Below, piece by piece: positions 7,279 to 16,319 of a stretch of DNA of 46,417 nt. Under the pieces are notes generated by a model. The model had not been told where the DNA came from. It saw only the letters and a program-made list of their open reading frames with translations, and made no database searches. Each line of letters starts with the position of its first letter. Within the stretch, counting starts at the first letter, position 1. Location: positions 1-46,417 of the forward strand of contig QILI01000077.1 in NCBI GenBank assembly GCA_003233305.1. The letters run 5' to 3'. Both the position numbers and the translations under genes were made by a program. The stretch comes from Mizugakiibacter sp. GTDB lineage: Bacteria > Pseudomonadota > Gammaproteobacteria > Xanthomonadales > Rhodanobacteraceae.

Positions 7279-8607
7279 ATGCCCCCTCGCGAAGGTAATC
7301 TGCAAGCCCCCACCCGACATCCGCTGGGTTGGACCGAACCCGATTTCTGGGACGCAGCCAAACTTGAGGCTGAGCAGGAACGGATTTTCAACATCTGTCA
7401 TGGCTGCCGCCGCTGCGTCAGTCTTTGCAAAGCCTTCCCTACCCTGTTCGACCTGATCGACGAGTCTTCAACCATGGAAGTGGACGGCGTCGACAAAGCC
7501 GACTACGGCAAGGTCGTCGAGCATTGTTACCTTTGCGATCTTTGTTATCAAACCAAATGCCCCTATGTGCCACCACACCCCTGGAACGTCGATTTTCCAC
7601 ACCTGATGTTGCGGGCCAAGTCCGTGCAGTTCAAAAAGCATGGCGTACCACTCAAGGCCAAAATCCTTTCCAGCACCACCACGGTGGGTCGCCTAGCCTC
7701 GACCCCGGTCATTGCCGGAGTCGTCAATGCGGCCAACCACAGCGGTATCGGTCGCAAGATGCTGGAAAAAACCCTGGGTGTACACCACGATGCCGTCGTG
7801 CCCGACTACCACAGCCGGACCGCCCGCAAGCGCCTGCGCAAGGCCCGTGCCGAGGGTACCGTCACCCCAGCCGGTCGGACCTCGGGCAAGGTCGCCCTGT
7901 TCGCCACCTGCTACTGCGATGTATCACTGCCCCAGGTGGTCGAGGATTTGCACGCCGTACTTGAGCATAATGCTGTTCCCACTCGATTGGTGGCGCAGGA
8001 AACCTGCTGCGGTATGCCCAAGCTCGAACTGGGTGATCTGGATAGCGTTCGCGCTTACAAGGAAAAAAATATCCCAGTGCTCGCTGCGCTGGCCCGCGAA
8101 GGGTATGACTTCATCGCCGCTATTCCTTCCTGCGTGCTGATGTTCAAGCAAGAACTACCGCTGATGTTTCCCGACGATGATGAGGTGCAGCGGGTCAAGC
8201 AGCATTTCTTTGATCCGTTTGAGTATCTGAGCGAACGGCACAATGAAAACCTGCTAAAAACTGACTTCAAACAGTCGCTCGGCAAAGTTGCCTGGCAAGC
8301 CGCATGCCATCAACGGGTCCAGAAAATCGGCCCGAAAACCCGCGAAATCCTTACCCTGATCCCCGATACCGAGGTCACCACCATCGAACGTTGTTCAGGA
8401 CACGATGGTACCTACGGGGTGAAAGTAGCGACCTATCCCATTGCCCGCAAGCTTGCTAAGCCGGTGGAAAACCGCGTACGCCAGGCCGAGCCTGAACATT
8501 TCACCAGCGACTGCCCTATGGCCGGCGCGCACATTGCCCACGGACTTGGACAGAAACCCTCAGCAGAACATCCAATCAGCCTGCTGCGCCATGCCTACGG
8601 CATTTAA
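7279..8607 (+). CDS. GlpC/HdrD-like Fe-S protein of the rubrerythrin-DUF3501 cluster
   Basis: This 442-residue soluble protein has two N-terminal cysteine clusters: C40-C43-C46-C50 (CHGCRRCVSLC) and C83-C86-C89-C94 (CYLCDLCYQTKC). They predict two [4Fe-4S] centres. Two CCG-type regions follow (CYCDVSLPQVVED with ETCCGMPKLELG, then ACHQRVQKIG with RCSGHDGTYG), as in heterodisulfide reductase D and the GlpC subunit of anaerobic glycerol-3-phosphate dehydrogenase. It is probably an electron carrier. Lying between a rubredoxin-less rubrerythrin and a DUF3501 protein, it may feed electrons to the diiron centre; this is inference from context. Start at 7279 after an AAGGAT. Confidence 0.85.
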   Translation: MPPREGNLQAPTRHPLGWTEPDFWDAAKLEAEQERIFNICHGCRRCVSLCKAFPTLFDLIDESSTMEVDGVDKADYGKVVEHCYLCDLCYQTKCPYVPPHPWNVDFPHLMLRAKSVQFKKHGVPLKAKILSSTTTVGRLASTPVIAGVVNAANHSGIGRKMLEKTLGVHHDAVVPDYHSRTARKRLRKARAEGTVTPAGRTSGKVALFATCYCDVSLPQVVEDLHAVLEHNAVPTRLVAQETCCGMPKLELGDLDSVRAYKEKNIPVLAALAREGYDFIAAIPSCVLMFKQELPLMFPDDDEVQRVKQHFFDPFEYLSERHNENLLKTDFKQSLGKVAWQAACHQRVQKIGPKTREILTLIPDTEVTTIERCSGHDGTYGVKVATYPIARKLAKPVENRVRQAEPEHFTSDCPMAGAHIAHGLGQKPSAEHPISLLRHAYGI

Positions 8608-8636
8608 TCCCAATTGACAGAAAGCCGGAATATCCC

Positions 8637-9218
8637 ATGCAAAAATTGACTCATACCGACCTGCTCAGCCTGGAAACCTATAGCCGCGAACGCAGTGATC
8701 TTCGTACCCGTGTCGTTGCCCACAAGCGTACGCGTACCGTTCACCTCGGCCCGCACCTCACCTTTCTTTTTGAAGACCGCCAGACCGTTCTGTACCAGAT
8801 TCAGGAAATGCTGCGCATCGAGCGTATTTTCGAACCGGAAGCGATTGCTGAAGAACTGCTGACCTACAATCCCCTGATCCCGGACGGCACCAATCTCAAG
8901 GCCACCCTGATGATCGAGTATGCCGATGTGGAAGAACGACGCCAGGCACTGCAAGCCATGCGGAACATCGAACACGGATTTTCTCTGCAAGTTGCCGGCT
9001 GTGCAGCCAGCGTCGCAATAGCCGATGAGGACCTGGATCGCAGCAATGAGGATAAAACCTCTGCCGTCCATTTTCTGCGTTTTGAGCTCGACCCAGCGAG
9101 TATTGCTGCCTGGCGCCAGGGTGCCGAAGTCAGCCTGGCTGTTGAACACCCTGCCTATACTCACCGCTACGCACTAACCCCTGAACAACAGAAGACTCTG
9201 GCCGCAGACTTCGACTAA
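8637..9218 (+). CDS. DUF3501 family protein
   Basis: This 193-residue protein opens with MQKLTHTDLLSLETYSRERSD and continues through VVAHKRTRTVHLG, FEDRQTVLYQIQEMLRIERIF and NPLIPDGTNLKATLMIEY. All are signatures of DUF3501, a family of unknown function that regularly accompanies rubrerythrin and a GlpC-like Fe-S protein. No signal peptide, membrane segment or cysteine motif is present. It follows the Fe-S gene by 29 bases, so the two are probably cotranscribed. It is presumably an accessory of the peroxide-reducing chain, but no direct function is known. It ends tail to tail with nadB. Confidence 0.85.
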   Translation: MQKLTHTDLLSLETYSRERSDLRTRVVAHKRTRTVHLGPHLTFLFEDRQTVLYQIQEMLRIERIFEPEAIAEELLTYNPLIPDGTNLKATLMIEYADVEERRQALQAMRNIEHGFSLQVAGCAASVAIADEDLDRSNEDKTSAVHFLRFELDPASIAAWRQGAEVSLAVEHPAYTHRYALTPEQQKTLAADFD

Positions 9219-9246
9219 CCGCGGCGTACCACTAAAAGCCGGGCGA

Positions 9247-10743
9247 TCAGGCCATTGCCACCACGTCGGTTCGGAAATGCGCCCCCAGCGATTCACGGCG
9301 GGCCTGCATCGCCGCCACCGCAGCACTGGCCAGCAGCAACAGACCACGGCCACTGGCTGTGTCCTCGACCGTGCCCAGCATGCTCTCGATACCTGCTGCC
9401 GCGCGCTCCAGGCTCTGCCCATCCCGAATCAGGGAGGCCTCCGCCCACAACAAGCGGCCAAGTTCGGCGCGGATGTGGTCCGGAAGATGCTGCGGCCGGT
9501 GTCGTGGGGGCAACGCCTGTCCGGGTATGGGCAGTGCAATACCGGTCAGATAACGGCCCAGTTCATAGCCAAACACCAAGCCCTCCAGCAAGGAGTTGCT
9601 GGCCAGTCGATTGGCGCCGTGCACTCCACTTGCGGCCACTTCGCCCACTGCATAAAGACCCTCTACACTGCTTGCCCCGTGCTCATCCACCTGAACCCCG
9701 CCCATGCAGTAATGGGCGGCAGGGGTTACCGGAATCGGTTCGCTACGCGGGTCAATACCCGCTGCACGACAGGCGGCAAAAACGGTTGGAAATCGCTGTG
9801 GAAATGCCCTACCCACCGTCGTGCGAGCATCCAGGAAAACCCGGCCTGTGTCATGCCCGGCCCGCCACACCGCACGGGCTACAAGATCACGTGGGGCAAG
9901 TTCAGCGGCAGGATGCAGGTTCAGCATGAAACGACAGCCGTTGGCATCAAGCAGTTGGGCTCCCGCTCCACGCAGCGCCTCAGTCACCAGGGGCAGACGC
10001 CCTGAGGCCCCGGATCTATGCAGATCCAATGCAGTCGGGTGAAACTGTACGAATTCCAGGTCTTTCAGTGCTGCGCCGGCCAGCCGGGCTATAGCCATAC
10101 CGCCGCCATCGGAGGTGGCCGGATTGGTGGTGTAGTGATACAGGCCCGCATAGCCACCAGTAGCCAGTATCACCGCAGCCGCCTGCCATAATTCCACACC
10201 CTCAGGGCCTTCTACCCAGGCCCCCACTACGCGCCCCGCAGCATCTTGGGCCAGCTCAAATGCCCGGTGCGAACCGAGCAACTGCAGGTGCCTGGCAGCG
10301 ACTGCCTGCCGATACAAAGTGCGCATCAGTTCGGCACCGGTCGCATCACCATGGGCATGCACAATGCGGGCTCGTGAATGTGCCGCCTCGCGACCCAGAG
10401 CCAGCGTGTTTCCCTGACGGTCAAACTCGGCACCTCCTGCAAGAAGCCGAGCGATGGCCTCTGCAGCCCCTTCACTCAAACGCTGTACGGCTTGCTGATC
10501 GTTACGGTAGCTGCCTGCCTGCAGGGTGTCGGTAGCATGAAGTAGAGGATTGTCATCCTCACCCAGGGCCGCAGCAATGCCGCCCTGAGCCCAGTGACTG
10601 GAGCCATCCTCAGCAGATATCCCAACGCTCAGCACCGTCGTTGCTCTGGGCGCACAAGCCAGTGCAGCGCTGAGACCGGCTGCTCCCGAGCCAAGCACCA
10701 ACACCTCACTACGATATTCGCGAGTGTGACAGGCCGGGGACAT
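9247..10743 (-). CDS. nadB: L-aspartate oxidase
   Basis: NadB oxidises L-aspartate to iminoaspartate with FAD, the first step of bacterial de novo NAD synthesis. The 498-residue protein has the FAD motif VLGSGAAGLSAALA, the WAQGGIAAAL loop, HSRARIVHAHGDATG, ILATGGYAGLYHYTTNP, EFVQFHPTAL and the C-terminal HGANRLASNSLLEGLVFG. All are diagnostic of the succinate dehydrogenase/aspartate oxidase flavoprotein family and of NadB in particular. It lies 44 bases downstream of nadA on the same strand, so the two consecutive enzymes are probably made from one message. The start ATG at 10743 has no clear Shine-Dalgarno. nadC is not in the window. Confidence 0.96.
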   Translation of the reverse strand: MSPACHTREYRSEVLVLGSGAAGLSAALACAPRATTVLSVGISAEDGSSHWAQGGIAAALGEDDNPLLHATDTLQAGSYRNDQQAVQRLSEGAAEAIARLLAGGAEFDRQGNTLALGREAAHSRARIVHAHGDATGAELMRTLYRQAVAARHLQLLGSHRAFELAQDAAGRVVGAWVEGPEGVELWQAAAVILATGGYAGLYHYTTNPATSDGGGMAIARLAGAALKDLEFVQFHPTALDLHRSGASGRLPLVTEALRGAGAQLLDANGCRFMLNLHPAAELAPRDLVARAVWRAGHDTGRVFLDARTTVGRAFPQRFPTVFAACRAAGIDPRSEPIPVTPAAHYCMGGVQVDEHGASSVEGLYAVGEVAASGVHGANRLASNSLLEGLVFGYELGRYLTGIALPIPGQALPPRHRPQHLPDHIRAELGRLLWAEASLIRDGQSLERAAAGIESMLGTVEDTASGRGLLLLASAAVAAMQARRESLGAHFRTDVVAMA

Positions 10744-10787
10744 GGCTATGGACTTAATTAGGACAGTACCTGAGCCAATACCGAACT

Positions 10788-11783
10788 TCAGGCGGCCTGC
10801 TGTTCAGCGCGACCGACCGCCAGCATACGTTCCACGGCGCTACGGGCTCGGCGGGCTATATCGGCATCCACTTCCACCACATATTGCCGCTGGAGTAAGG
10901 CGTCGCGAATGCCTTCCAGAGTGATACGTTTCATATACGGGCACAGGTTACATGGACGCACGAACTGCACATCAGGAAAATCCGCCGCAACGTTGTCACT
11001 CATGGAGCATTCGGTAATCAAGGCCACCCGCTGCGGTCGGTTGCGAGCAACGTAATCAATCATCCCCGATGTCGACCCGGAAAAATCAGCCTCGGCCAGC
11101 ACCTCAGGGGTGCATTCAGGATGGGCGACAATCTCGATACCAGCGTAATCGGCGCGCAAACCCCGGATCTGTTCGGGAGTGAAATGCTCATGCACTTCAC
11201 ATACCCCTTCCCAGAGAATCAGCTCAACCTCGGTTTGTGCCGCAACATTCCGGCCCAGATAGCGATCGGGTAGAAAGATCACCCGCGGCACCCCCAGACT
11301 CTCCACCACCTGCAAGGCATTCGCCGAGGTACAGCAAACATCGGTTTCCGCTTTCACTGCGGCAGAAGTATTGACATAGCTGACCACGGGCACCCCCGGA
11401 TAAGTCCGCCGCAGAGATCGCACATCCTCGCCAGTAATCGAATCTGCCAGTGAGCAGCCCGCCTGCAGAGAGGGGATCAGTACCGTACGGGAAGGATTGA
11501 GGATCTTCGCCGTTTCGGCCATGAAATACACCCCGGCCATCACGATGACCTCGGCTTCACTGGCTACTGCCTGGCGCGCCAAGGCCAGTGAATCGCCAGT
11601 GAAATCGGCAACCCCACGATAAATAGTAGGCACTTGATAATTGTGAGCAAGGACCACCGCATGGCGATCCTTCTTGAGGGCCTGGATCTCCTCGATCAGT
11701 GGCTCGATGAGCATCCATTCCACAGCCGGCACAAACTGCTGCAGCGGTGAGGTGGATGTAGCGGGTACTGAGGTCGTCGTCAT
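10788..11783 (-). CDS. nadA: Quinolinate synthase A
   Basis: NadA condenses iminoaspartate from NadB with dihydroxyacetone phosphate to quinolinate, using one [4Fe-4S] cluster. The 331-residue protein shows LAHNYQVPTIYRGVADFTGDSL, MAGVYFMAETAKILNP, the cysteine region DVCCTSANA, FLPDRYLGRNV, HPECTPEVL and RPCNLCPYMKRITLE. The cysteines in these blocks are the cluster ligands. I chose the ATG at 11783 because a GGAG lies 8 bases upstream. The upstream in-frame ATG at 11804 would place that ribosome site inside the gene. It precedes nadB. Confidence 0.96.
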   Translation of the reverse strand: MTTTSVPATSTSPLQQFVPAVEWMLIEPLIEEIQALKKDRHAVVLAHNYQVPTIYRGVADFTGDSLALARQAVASEAEVIVMAGVYFMAETAKILNPSRTVLIPSLQAGCSLADSITGEDVRSLRRTYPGVPVVSYVNTSAAVKAETDVCCTSANALQVVESLGVPRVIFLPDRYLGRNVAAQTEVELILWEGVCEVHEHFTPEQIRGLRADYAGIEIVAHPECTPEVLAEADFSGSTSGMIDYVARNRPQRVALITECSMSDNVAADFPDVQFVRPCNLCPYMKRITLEGIRDALLQRQYVVEVDADIARRARSAVERMLAVGRAEQQAA

Positions 11784-12017
11784 ATTTATGCTCCAAGTGA
11801 GCATTTAGGTGTTGACTATGCTACGCCAGAGCAAAACCTGGAACAAGCACCATGCTGAAAAATGGTTACCCACGAAAAATTGTAGCAAGCGGTTCGAGTG
11901 ACGGGTGCCGTGGAGTAAGGCTCCAAAACATATCATCTGGATAAGTAAGGAGTGAGCGAGGACGCAACGCAGCAGTCGGGGCGTGCAGCAGGTTTAGAAA
12001 ATGCCCGAATAAATGAA

Positions 12018-12269
12018 TCAGGCTGGAACGGTACGTGCCTGCCACTCGGCACGAGGTGGCCGATCGGGAAAAGCCTCGCGAAGAATGCGCTGGGCCTGCT
12101 CGACGGCCATATTCGGAACCATCACGGTGATCAAGTCGCGCGCCGGCAACTGGCCCACCCCGCCGGTAAGATAGGCCCCACTGACAAAGGCCGGGATCGA
12201 TTCAGACTCCAGCACATCTTTGGCCAACTGGGCATCAATGATATTTTCAGCGTGATAGACAATGCGCAT
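12018..12269 (-). CDS. DUF2007 family small protein
   Basis: An 83-residue soluble protein starting MRIVYHAENIIDAQLAKDVLESESIPAFV and containing a GQLPARDLITVMVPNMAVEQAQRIL segment. This is the DUF2007 fold: a ferredoxin-like domain related to PII-like signal proteins, function unknown. The open frame extends upstream to 12428, but that part is repeat-derived sequence of low protein character. The ATG at 12269 matches the normal family N-terminus. The gene stands alone between nadA and the divergent glnS. Confidence 0.8.
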   Translation of the reverse strand: MRIVYHAENIIDAQLAKDVLESESIPAFVSGAYLTGGVGQLPARDLITVMVPNMAVEQAQRILREAFPDRPPRAEWQARTVPA

Positions 12270-12372
12270 GTGTACCAAGCTAGCCCCGCTTGCAGCGTAA
12301 AGCAAGCAGCTAAATGTCGCCTGCCATCCCTTCGATAACAGGGAAGGGTACGCATCCCGCGACCCACAACCG

Positions 12373-12398
12373 GTCATGCCCGCGCAGGCGGAATCCAG
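12373..12398. repeat. Dispersed repeat module A (CATnCCCGC...GCGGnAATCC type)
   Basis: GTCATGCCCGCGCAGGCGG followed by AATCCAG is a slightly degenerate copy of the module at 46302-46325, where the palindrome ATTCCCGC / GCGGGAAT is perfect. Such short inverted repeats are common between genes in proteobacteria. Confidence 0.65.
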
Positions 12399-12519
12399 TG
12401 AGGAAAGCCATGACCACGCGGTGGGCATACGTTCTTTCTTGTAGTTACGGCACGATAGGGATTCGATCCTTTTGGCTCAATCGGGTTACGACCACCCATC
12501 CTGTTACCACGATTTCACG

Positions 12520-12551
12520 CTGGATCCCGGGTCTGCGCCCGGGATGACGGG
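12520..12551. repeat. Dispersed repeat module B (TCCCGGG-TCTGCG-CCCGGGA)
   Basis: The inverted repeat TCCCGGG / CCCGGGA (12525-12531 and 12538-12544) surrounds the loop TCTGCG and is followed by TGACGGG. The core, including GGA before it and the whole loop, recurs exactly at 46377-46399. In both loci module B follows module A, so the pair looks like a composite repeat. Confidence 0.75.
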
Positions 12552-12645
12552 TTTTAGAGGGTCCCTCTGGTGGTGGGGACAGTGACCCACGCTGCGAACT
12601 GCGCCCGGCACCGGTAAACTGCACGTTTTCCCATACTGTAAGCTC

Positions 12646-14379
12646 ATGAGCGACGAAATCCGCGATCCCCAGGACTTTATCCGACAGATGGTTGCCACCG
12701 ACCGGGCCACGGGCAAGCACGATGGGCACATCGTCACCCGTTTCCCGCCTGAACCGAATGGCTATCTGCACATTGGCCATGCCAAGTCGATCTGCCTGAA
12801 CTTCGGCATCGCCCATGAAAACGCCGGGGTTTGCCATCTGCGGCTGGATGACACCAACCCCAGCAAGGAAGATCTGGAATACGTCGAGGCCATCCAGCAA
12901 GACATCCACTGGCTGGGCTTCGATTGGGATCTGCTCCGTCATGCTTCCGACTATTTCGAGGTTTTCTATCGCGGTGCCGAAAAGCTGATCCGCACCGGTA
13001 ATGCCTATGTCTGCGACCTTGATGCCGACTCGGTGCGTGACTACCGGGGCACCTTGACCGAAGCGGGCAAGAATTCTCCTTACCGTGATCGCAATATCGA
13101 GGACAACCTCGATCTATTCCGACGCATGCGCGCAGGTGAATTCGCCGAGGGTGCAAAAACCCTGCGGGCCAAGATCGACATGGCCTCCGGCAACATCAAC
13201 CTGCGCGACCCGGCGATCTATCGCATCCGCAAGGTGCTCCACCAGAACACCGGTGATGCCTGGTGCATTTACCCGATGTACGACTACGCCCATTGTGTTT
13301 CCGACGCGCTCGAAGGTATTACGCATTCCCTGTGCACGTTGGAGTTTGAGGATCACCGGCCGCTGTATGACTGGTTTCTACAGCAGCTCGATCTGCCTGG
13401 TGACCCGTCACTGACCGAACCCCTGCACGAAAAAGGCCAATGGTTGCCACCGAGCACCCCCCGGCAAATTGAATTTGCCCGCTTGAACATCGACTACACA
13501 ATTTTGAGCAAGCGCAAGCTGATGGCCTTGGTCCGCGACAATCTGGTGACCGGCTGGGATGATCCACGCATGCCTACGCTCTGTGGCATGCGCCGACGTG
13601 GTTTTACCCCGGCTGCGCTCCGGGATCTGATACGGAGAATCGGCGTTACCAAGCAGAACAGTGTGATCGAATTCGGCCTGCTCGAGAGCTGCGTCCGCGA
13701 TGACCTGGATACCCATGCTCCACGACGCCTGGCGGTTCTCAATCCGCTCAAGTTGGTGTTGAGTAATTGGCCAGATCAAGCTGTGGAAATCATACAACTG
13801 CCCAATCATCCCAAGGATGCCTCCTGCGGCGTACGCCAGCTTGCTGTGGCTCAGGAGCTCTGGATCGAACAAGAGGATTTTTCGGAAAATCCGCCGAAGG
13901 GCTTCAGACGTCTAGTGCCCGGGGGTGAAGTACGGCTGCGCGGTATCGGTATCGTGCGCTGCAATGCTCTCATCAGGGATTCGTCAGGCTGGGTTACTGA
14001 GCTGGACTGTACGCTGGATCCCGACACCCGACCTGGGCTGCCGGGGGCCAACCGTAAGGTCAAGGGGACTATTCATTGGGTCAGTGTGCGGCATGCCATT
14101 GAGGTTGAGATTCGACTTTACGACCGTCTGTTCGACATCGCTAACCCCGACCAGGTCGATGAGGGGAAAAGTTATCGGGACTATCTTAATCCCGATTCAC
14201 TACAAATCCTCAAGGCCTGGGCCGAACCCTCATTGGCGGCGGCGGAGGCCGAGCAGCACTACCAATTCGAACGGCTGGGATATTTTGTTGCCGATCGCTA
14301 CGAGCACAGTGCCAAGACCCCTGTTTTCAACCGCACCCTGAGCCTGCGGGACAGCTGGTCGCGCCGGCAGCAGGGCTAG
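12646..14379 (+). CDS. glnS: Glutaminyl-tRNA synthetase
   Basis: This 577-residue class I aminoacyl-tRNA synthetase charges tRNA-Gln. The HIGH motif is at 42-45 (PPEPNGYLHIGHAKS). The KMSKS equivalent is the LSKRKL typical of GlnRS, and ENAGVCHLRLDDTNPSKE, YDYAHCVSDALEGITHSLCTLEFEDHRPLYDW and the two C-terminal anticodon-binding beta barrels are present. Length is close to E. coli GlnS. Having glnS rather than relying on GatCAB transamidation is a gamma/betaproteobacterial trait. It is monocistronic by appearance, divergent from DUF2007. Confidence 0.97.
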   Translation: MSDEIRDPQDFIRQMVATDRATGKHDGHIVTRFPPEPNGYLHIGHAKSICLNFGIAHENAGVCHLRLDDTNPSKEDLEYVEAIQQDIHWLGFDWDLLRHASDYFEVFYRGAEKLIRTGNAYVCDLDADSVRDYRGTLTEAGKNSPYRDRNIEDNLDLFRRMRAGEFAEGAKTLRAKIDMASGNINLRDPAIYRIRKVLHQNTGDAWCIYPMYDYAHCVSDALEGITHSLCTLEFEDHRPLYDWFLQQLDLPGDPSLTEPLHEKGQWLPPSTPRQIEFARLNIDYTILSKRKLMALVRDNLVTGWDDPRMPTLCGMRRRGFTPAALRDLIRRIGVTKQNSVIEFGLLESCVRDDLDTHAPRRLAVLNPLKLVLSNWPDQAVEIIQLPNHPKDASCGVRQLAVAQELWIEQEDFSENPPKGFRRLVPGGEVRLRGIGIVRCNALIRDSSGWVTELDCTLDPDTRPGLPGANRKVKGTIHWVSVRHAIEVEIRLYDRLFDIANPDQVDEGKSYRDYLNPDSLQILKAWAEPSLAAAEAEQHYQFERLGYFVADRYEHSAKTPVFNRTLSLRDSWSRRQQG

Positions 14380-14578
14380 AGTCTGTCGATCAACCCACCA
14401 TGAACGCACCGGGTCACCTCATCGTATTGCCGGCTATCACTCTGGACCCGGGGTGCTTGAGCATCTGCACCCGCAGCTCCGGCACCGCTTTGTTGGCATG
14501 GGTCCGAGCCAGCATGGCCTCGTCCCAATGTGGCCAGACCCGACCGGCTCCGATGCCGGCGACTACGGAGTACTGAAC

Positions 14579-15142
14579 ATGCTGCTCGGGCAGATTCATC
14601 TGACACTGCCGTTCTGGTTGCAACAAATGGAGCTGGAGCAAGCCAGCTACACTGACCACACCGCCCAGATGCAACTGGCGGTCAAGCTGGCCCGACTTAA
14701 TGTCGAACGCGGTAGCGGGGGTCCATTTGGTGCCGCGGTGTTTACCTCCGATGGCCGCCTGGTCAGTGTCGGGGTCAATCGGGTTATCCAGATGAATTGT
14801 TCGGTTGCCCACGCAGAGATCATGGCGATCATGACCGCCCAGCAACGTTTGCAATGTTATCGTCTGAATCAGCTCAACGAATTAAGTTTCGTCCTAGCCA
14901 GCAGCGCCCAACCATGTTGCCAATGCTATGGCGCGAGCATCTGGGCTGGTATCGACACCCTGCTGATCGGGGCCCGGACCGAGGATGTCGAAGCTCTGAG
15001 CGGCTTTGATGAGGGGCCGCTTCCCGAGGATTGGAGAGGTGAACTGGAGCGTCGTGGCATCACCGTCCATCGCGATCTGCTGCGTCAGGAAGCCTGCGGG
15101 GTGTTGCGCGATTATGCCGCCCGCAACGGCCCCACGTACTGA
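14579..15142 (+). CDS. Nucleoside/guanine deaminase of the cytidine deaminase superfamily
   Basis: A zinc-dependent deaminase of 187 residues from the chosen start. The signature is a His-Ala-Glu triad (VAHAEIMAIM; His ligand and proton-shuttle Glu) and PCCQC, which supplies two cysteine ligands. A GGPFGAAVF segment resembles guanine deaminase and TadA relatives. The ATG at 14579 has GGAG 8 bases upstream and matches the usual start of such proteins. An open frame extends to 14453 but adds atypical sequence. The exact substrate (guanine, cytosine or another base) cannot be decided. It lies 200 bases after glnS. Confidence 0.82.
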   Translation: MLLGQIHLTLPFWLQQMELEQASYTDHTAQMQLAVKLARLNVERGSGGPFGAAVFTSDGRLVSVGVNRVIQMNCSVAHAEIMAIMTAQQRLQCYRLNQLNELSFVLASSAQPCCQCYGASIWAGIDTLLIGARTEDVEALSGFDEGPLPEDWRGELERRGITVHRDLLRQEACGVLRDYAARNGPTY

Positions 15143-15233
15143 CTATCATTGTTATGGAAGTTCATCGCCACTGCGGCTCTTGCCCAATGCCAACTCCCGC
15201 TCGCCACCCACCCATCGTAGGGCCCGATCACTC

Positions 15234-15923
15234 GTGAAACGTCTTCGCGCCGCGACGCCACTGTTACTGCTGCTACTCACCGGTGGAATTCTGCTGGCTT
15301 CCGGCGCACTGGATCGACTGCACCCCCAGCAACTGGCGACCGAACATGCCCATCTACGCATGGCCATGATGGCCTCGCCATGGCTGGCCCGGCTGATGTT
15401 CGTGGGTTTGATGACCCTGGTAGTGGCCAGTGGCATGCCGGGGGTGGTATTCGTCACGATTAGCGGGGGCATGATCTTCGGGATCCTGGAAGGCGCTTTA
15501 CTGTCGACCCTAGGTTTAGGTCTAGGTTCTGTGCTGCTGTTCCTGGCCGCGCGCTATGCCTTCGGTATCAGTGCCCGCCCGCCCCCCGCTTTGGCGGAAC
15601 GTATTCGCGCGGGATTTCTTCACCACCCCCTCAGTTACACGCTGTTCCTGCGTCTGGTACCGGCGTTTCCTTTCGGCGGCGTCACCATTGCCCTGGCCTG
15701 GCTACGCTGCCCTTTGTGGCTGTTCATCGCTGCCAGCATCGGCGGCGGTGGGGTGATCGAGGTGATCGAAAGTGCCGTGGGAGCAGGTATCGAGCAAGCC
15801 TTGGCGGCCGGAGAACCCATCGACATCCATCTGATCACTGATCTGCATGTATTGCTGCCGCTGCTATTGATGGGCCTGTTCGTACTGCTACCGGTACTCA
15901 TCCAGCGCGTCCGAAGCCGATAA
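15234..15923 (+). CDS. VTT-domain (TVP38/TMEM64, DedA-like) membrane protein
   Basis: This is a hydrophobic protein of 229 residues with about five or six membrane segments. The VTT-domain hallmark is LFLRLVPAFPFGG, preceded by the glycine-rich MPGVVFVTISGGMIFG. The family is linked to lipid scrambling or undecaprenyl-phosphate flipping in the inner membrane. The start is uncertain: GTG at 15234 gives a basic N-terminus VKRLRAATP directly before the first membrane helix, and the longer open frame (from 15006) overlaps the deaminase gene. The 3' end overlaps the convergent alkyltransferase-like gene by 36 bases. Confidence 0.8.
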   Translation: MKRLRAATPLLLLLLTGGILLASGALDRLHPQQLATEHAHLRMAMMASPWLARLMFVGLMTLVVASGMPGVVFVTISGGMIFGILEGALLSTLGLGLGSVLLFLAARYAFGISARPPPALAERIRAGFLHHPLSYTLFLRLVPAFPFGGVTIALAWLRCPLWLFIAASIGGGGVIEVIESAVGAGIEQALAAGEPIDIHLITDLHVLLPLLLMGLFVLLPVLIQRVRSR

Positions 15924-16271
15924 CTGCCCCGCCTCACCCCATAGTGAGGCATCCAGATCGTGACTACCCATCGCTACAAAGGCGATTCGGGGCACTTTGT
16001 CATTGCGGATTACCACCCCCTCGGCCCGCAAGCGCCGCACCTGTTCTACATAGTTGCGACTGCCTTTTGCAAAGGCCAGGTGGCCGTCCGCACGCAATAC
16101 CCGATGCCAAGGTAGCTTGGTGTCATCCTGCTCGCGCAGTACCCTGCCAACCATCCGCGCTCGGCCCGGCAACCCTGCCTGGGCCGCAACCTGGGCATAG
16201 CTGGCGACCCGTCCTGGAGGTAGCTTGGCCACCGCAGTAAGAATCAAACGATAAAATGGGTTCGCGTCCAT
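15888..16271 (-). CDS. Alkyltransferase-like protein (MGMT family, Trp in place of active-site Cys)
   Basis: A 127-residue protein of the MGMT DNA-binding domain type: VAKLPPGRVASYAQVAAQAGLPG, then RMVGRVLRE and LPWHRVLRADG. The catalytic PCHRV of O6-alkylguanine methyltransferase is PWHRV here (W55). This marks an alkyltransferase-like (ATL) protein, which binds and flips O6-alkylguanine without repairing it and hands the lesion to nucleotide excision repair. C-terminal residues beyond about 100 are less conserved. Its 3' end overlaps the VTT gene on the opposite strand. Confidence 0.9.
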   Translation of the reverse strand: MDANPFYRLILTAVAKLPPGRVASYAQVAAQAGLPGRARMVGRVLREQDDTKLPWHRVLRADGHLAFAKGSRNYVEQVRRLRAEGVVIRNDKVPRIAFVAMGSHDLDASLWGEAGQLSASDALDEYR

Positions 16272-16319
16272 CGCTACTCAAGCTACCATGTTGTATGACT
16301 CCCGTCCCCGGAAACCCCC

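Larger units (their letters stand above)
12270..12645. other. Intergenic region with dispersed repeats (DUF2007-glnS)
   Basis: This 376-base gap between two divergent genes contains no convincing gene. It holds two modules of a dispersed palindromic repeat (12373-12398 and 12520-12551). It must also hold the promoters of DUF2007 and glnS, but no clear -35/-10 pair was recognised. Confidence 0.6.

Noticed and set aside
14453-14578. Longer N-terminus for the nucleoside deaminase
   Set aside because: The extra 42 residues look non-coding, while the ATG at 14579 has a well-spaced GGAG and gives a normal family length.
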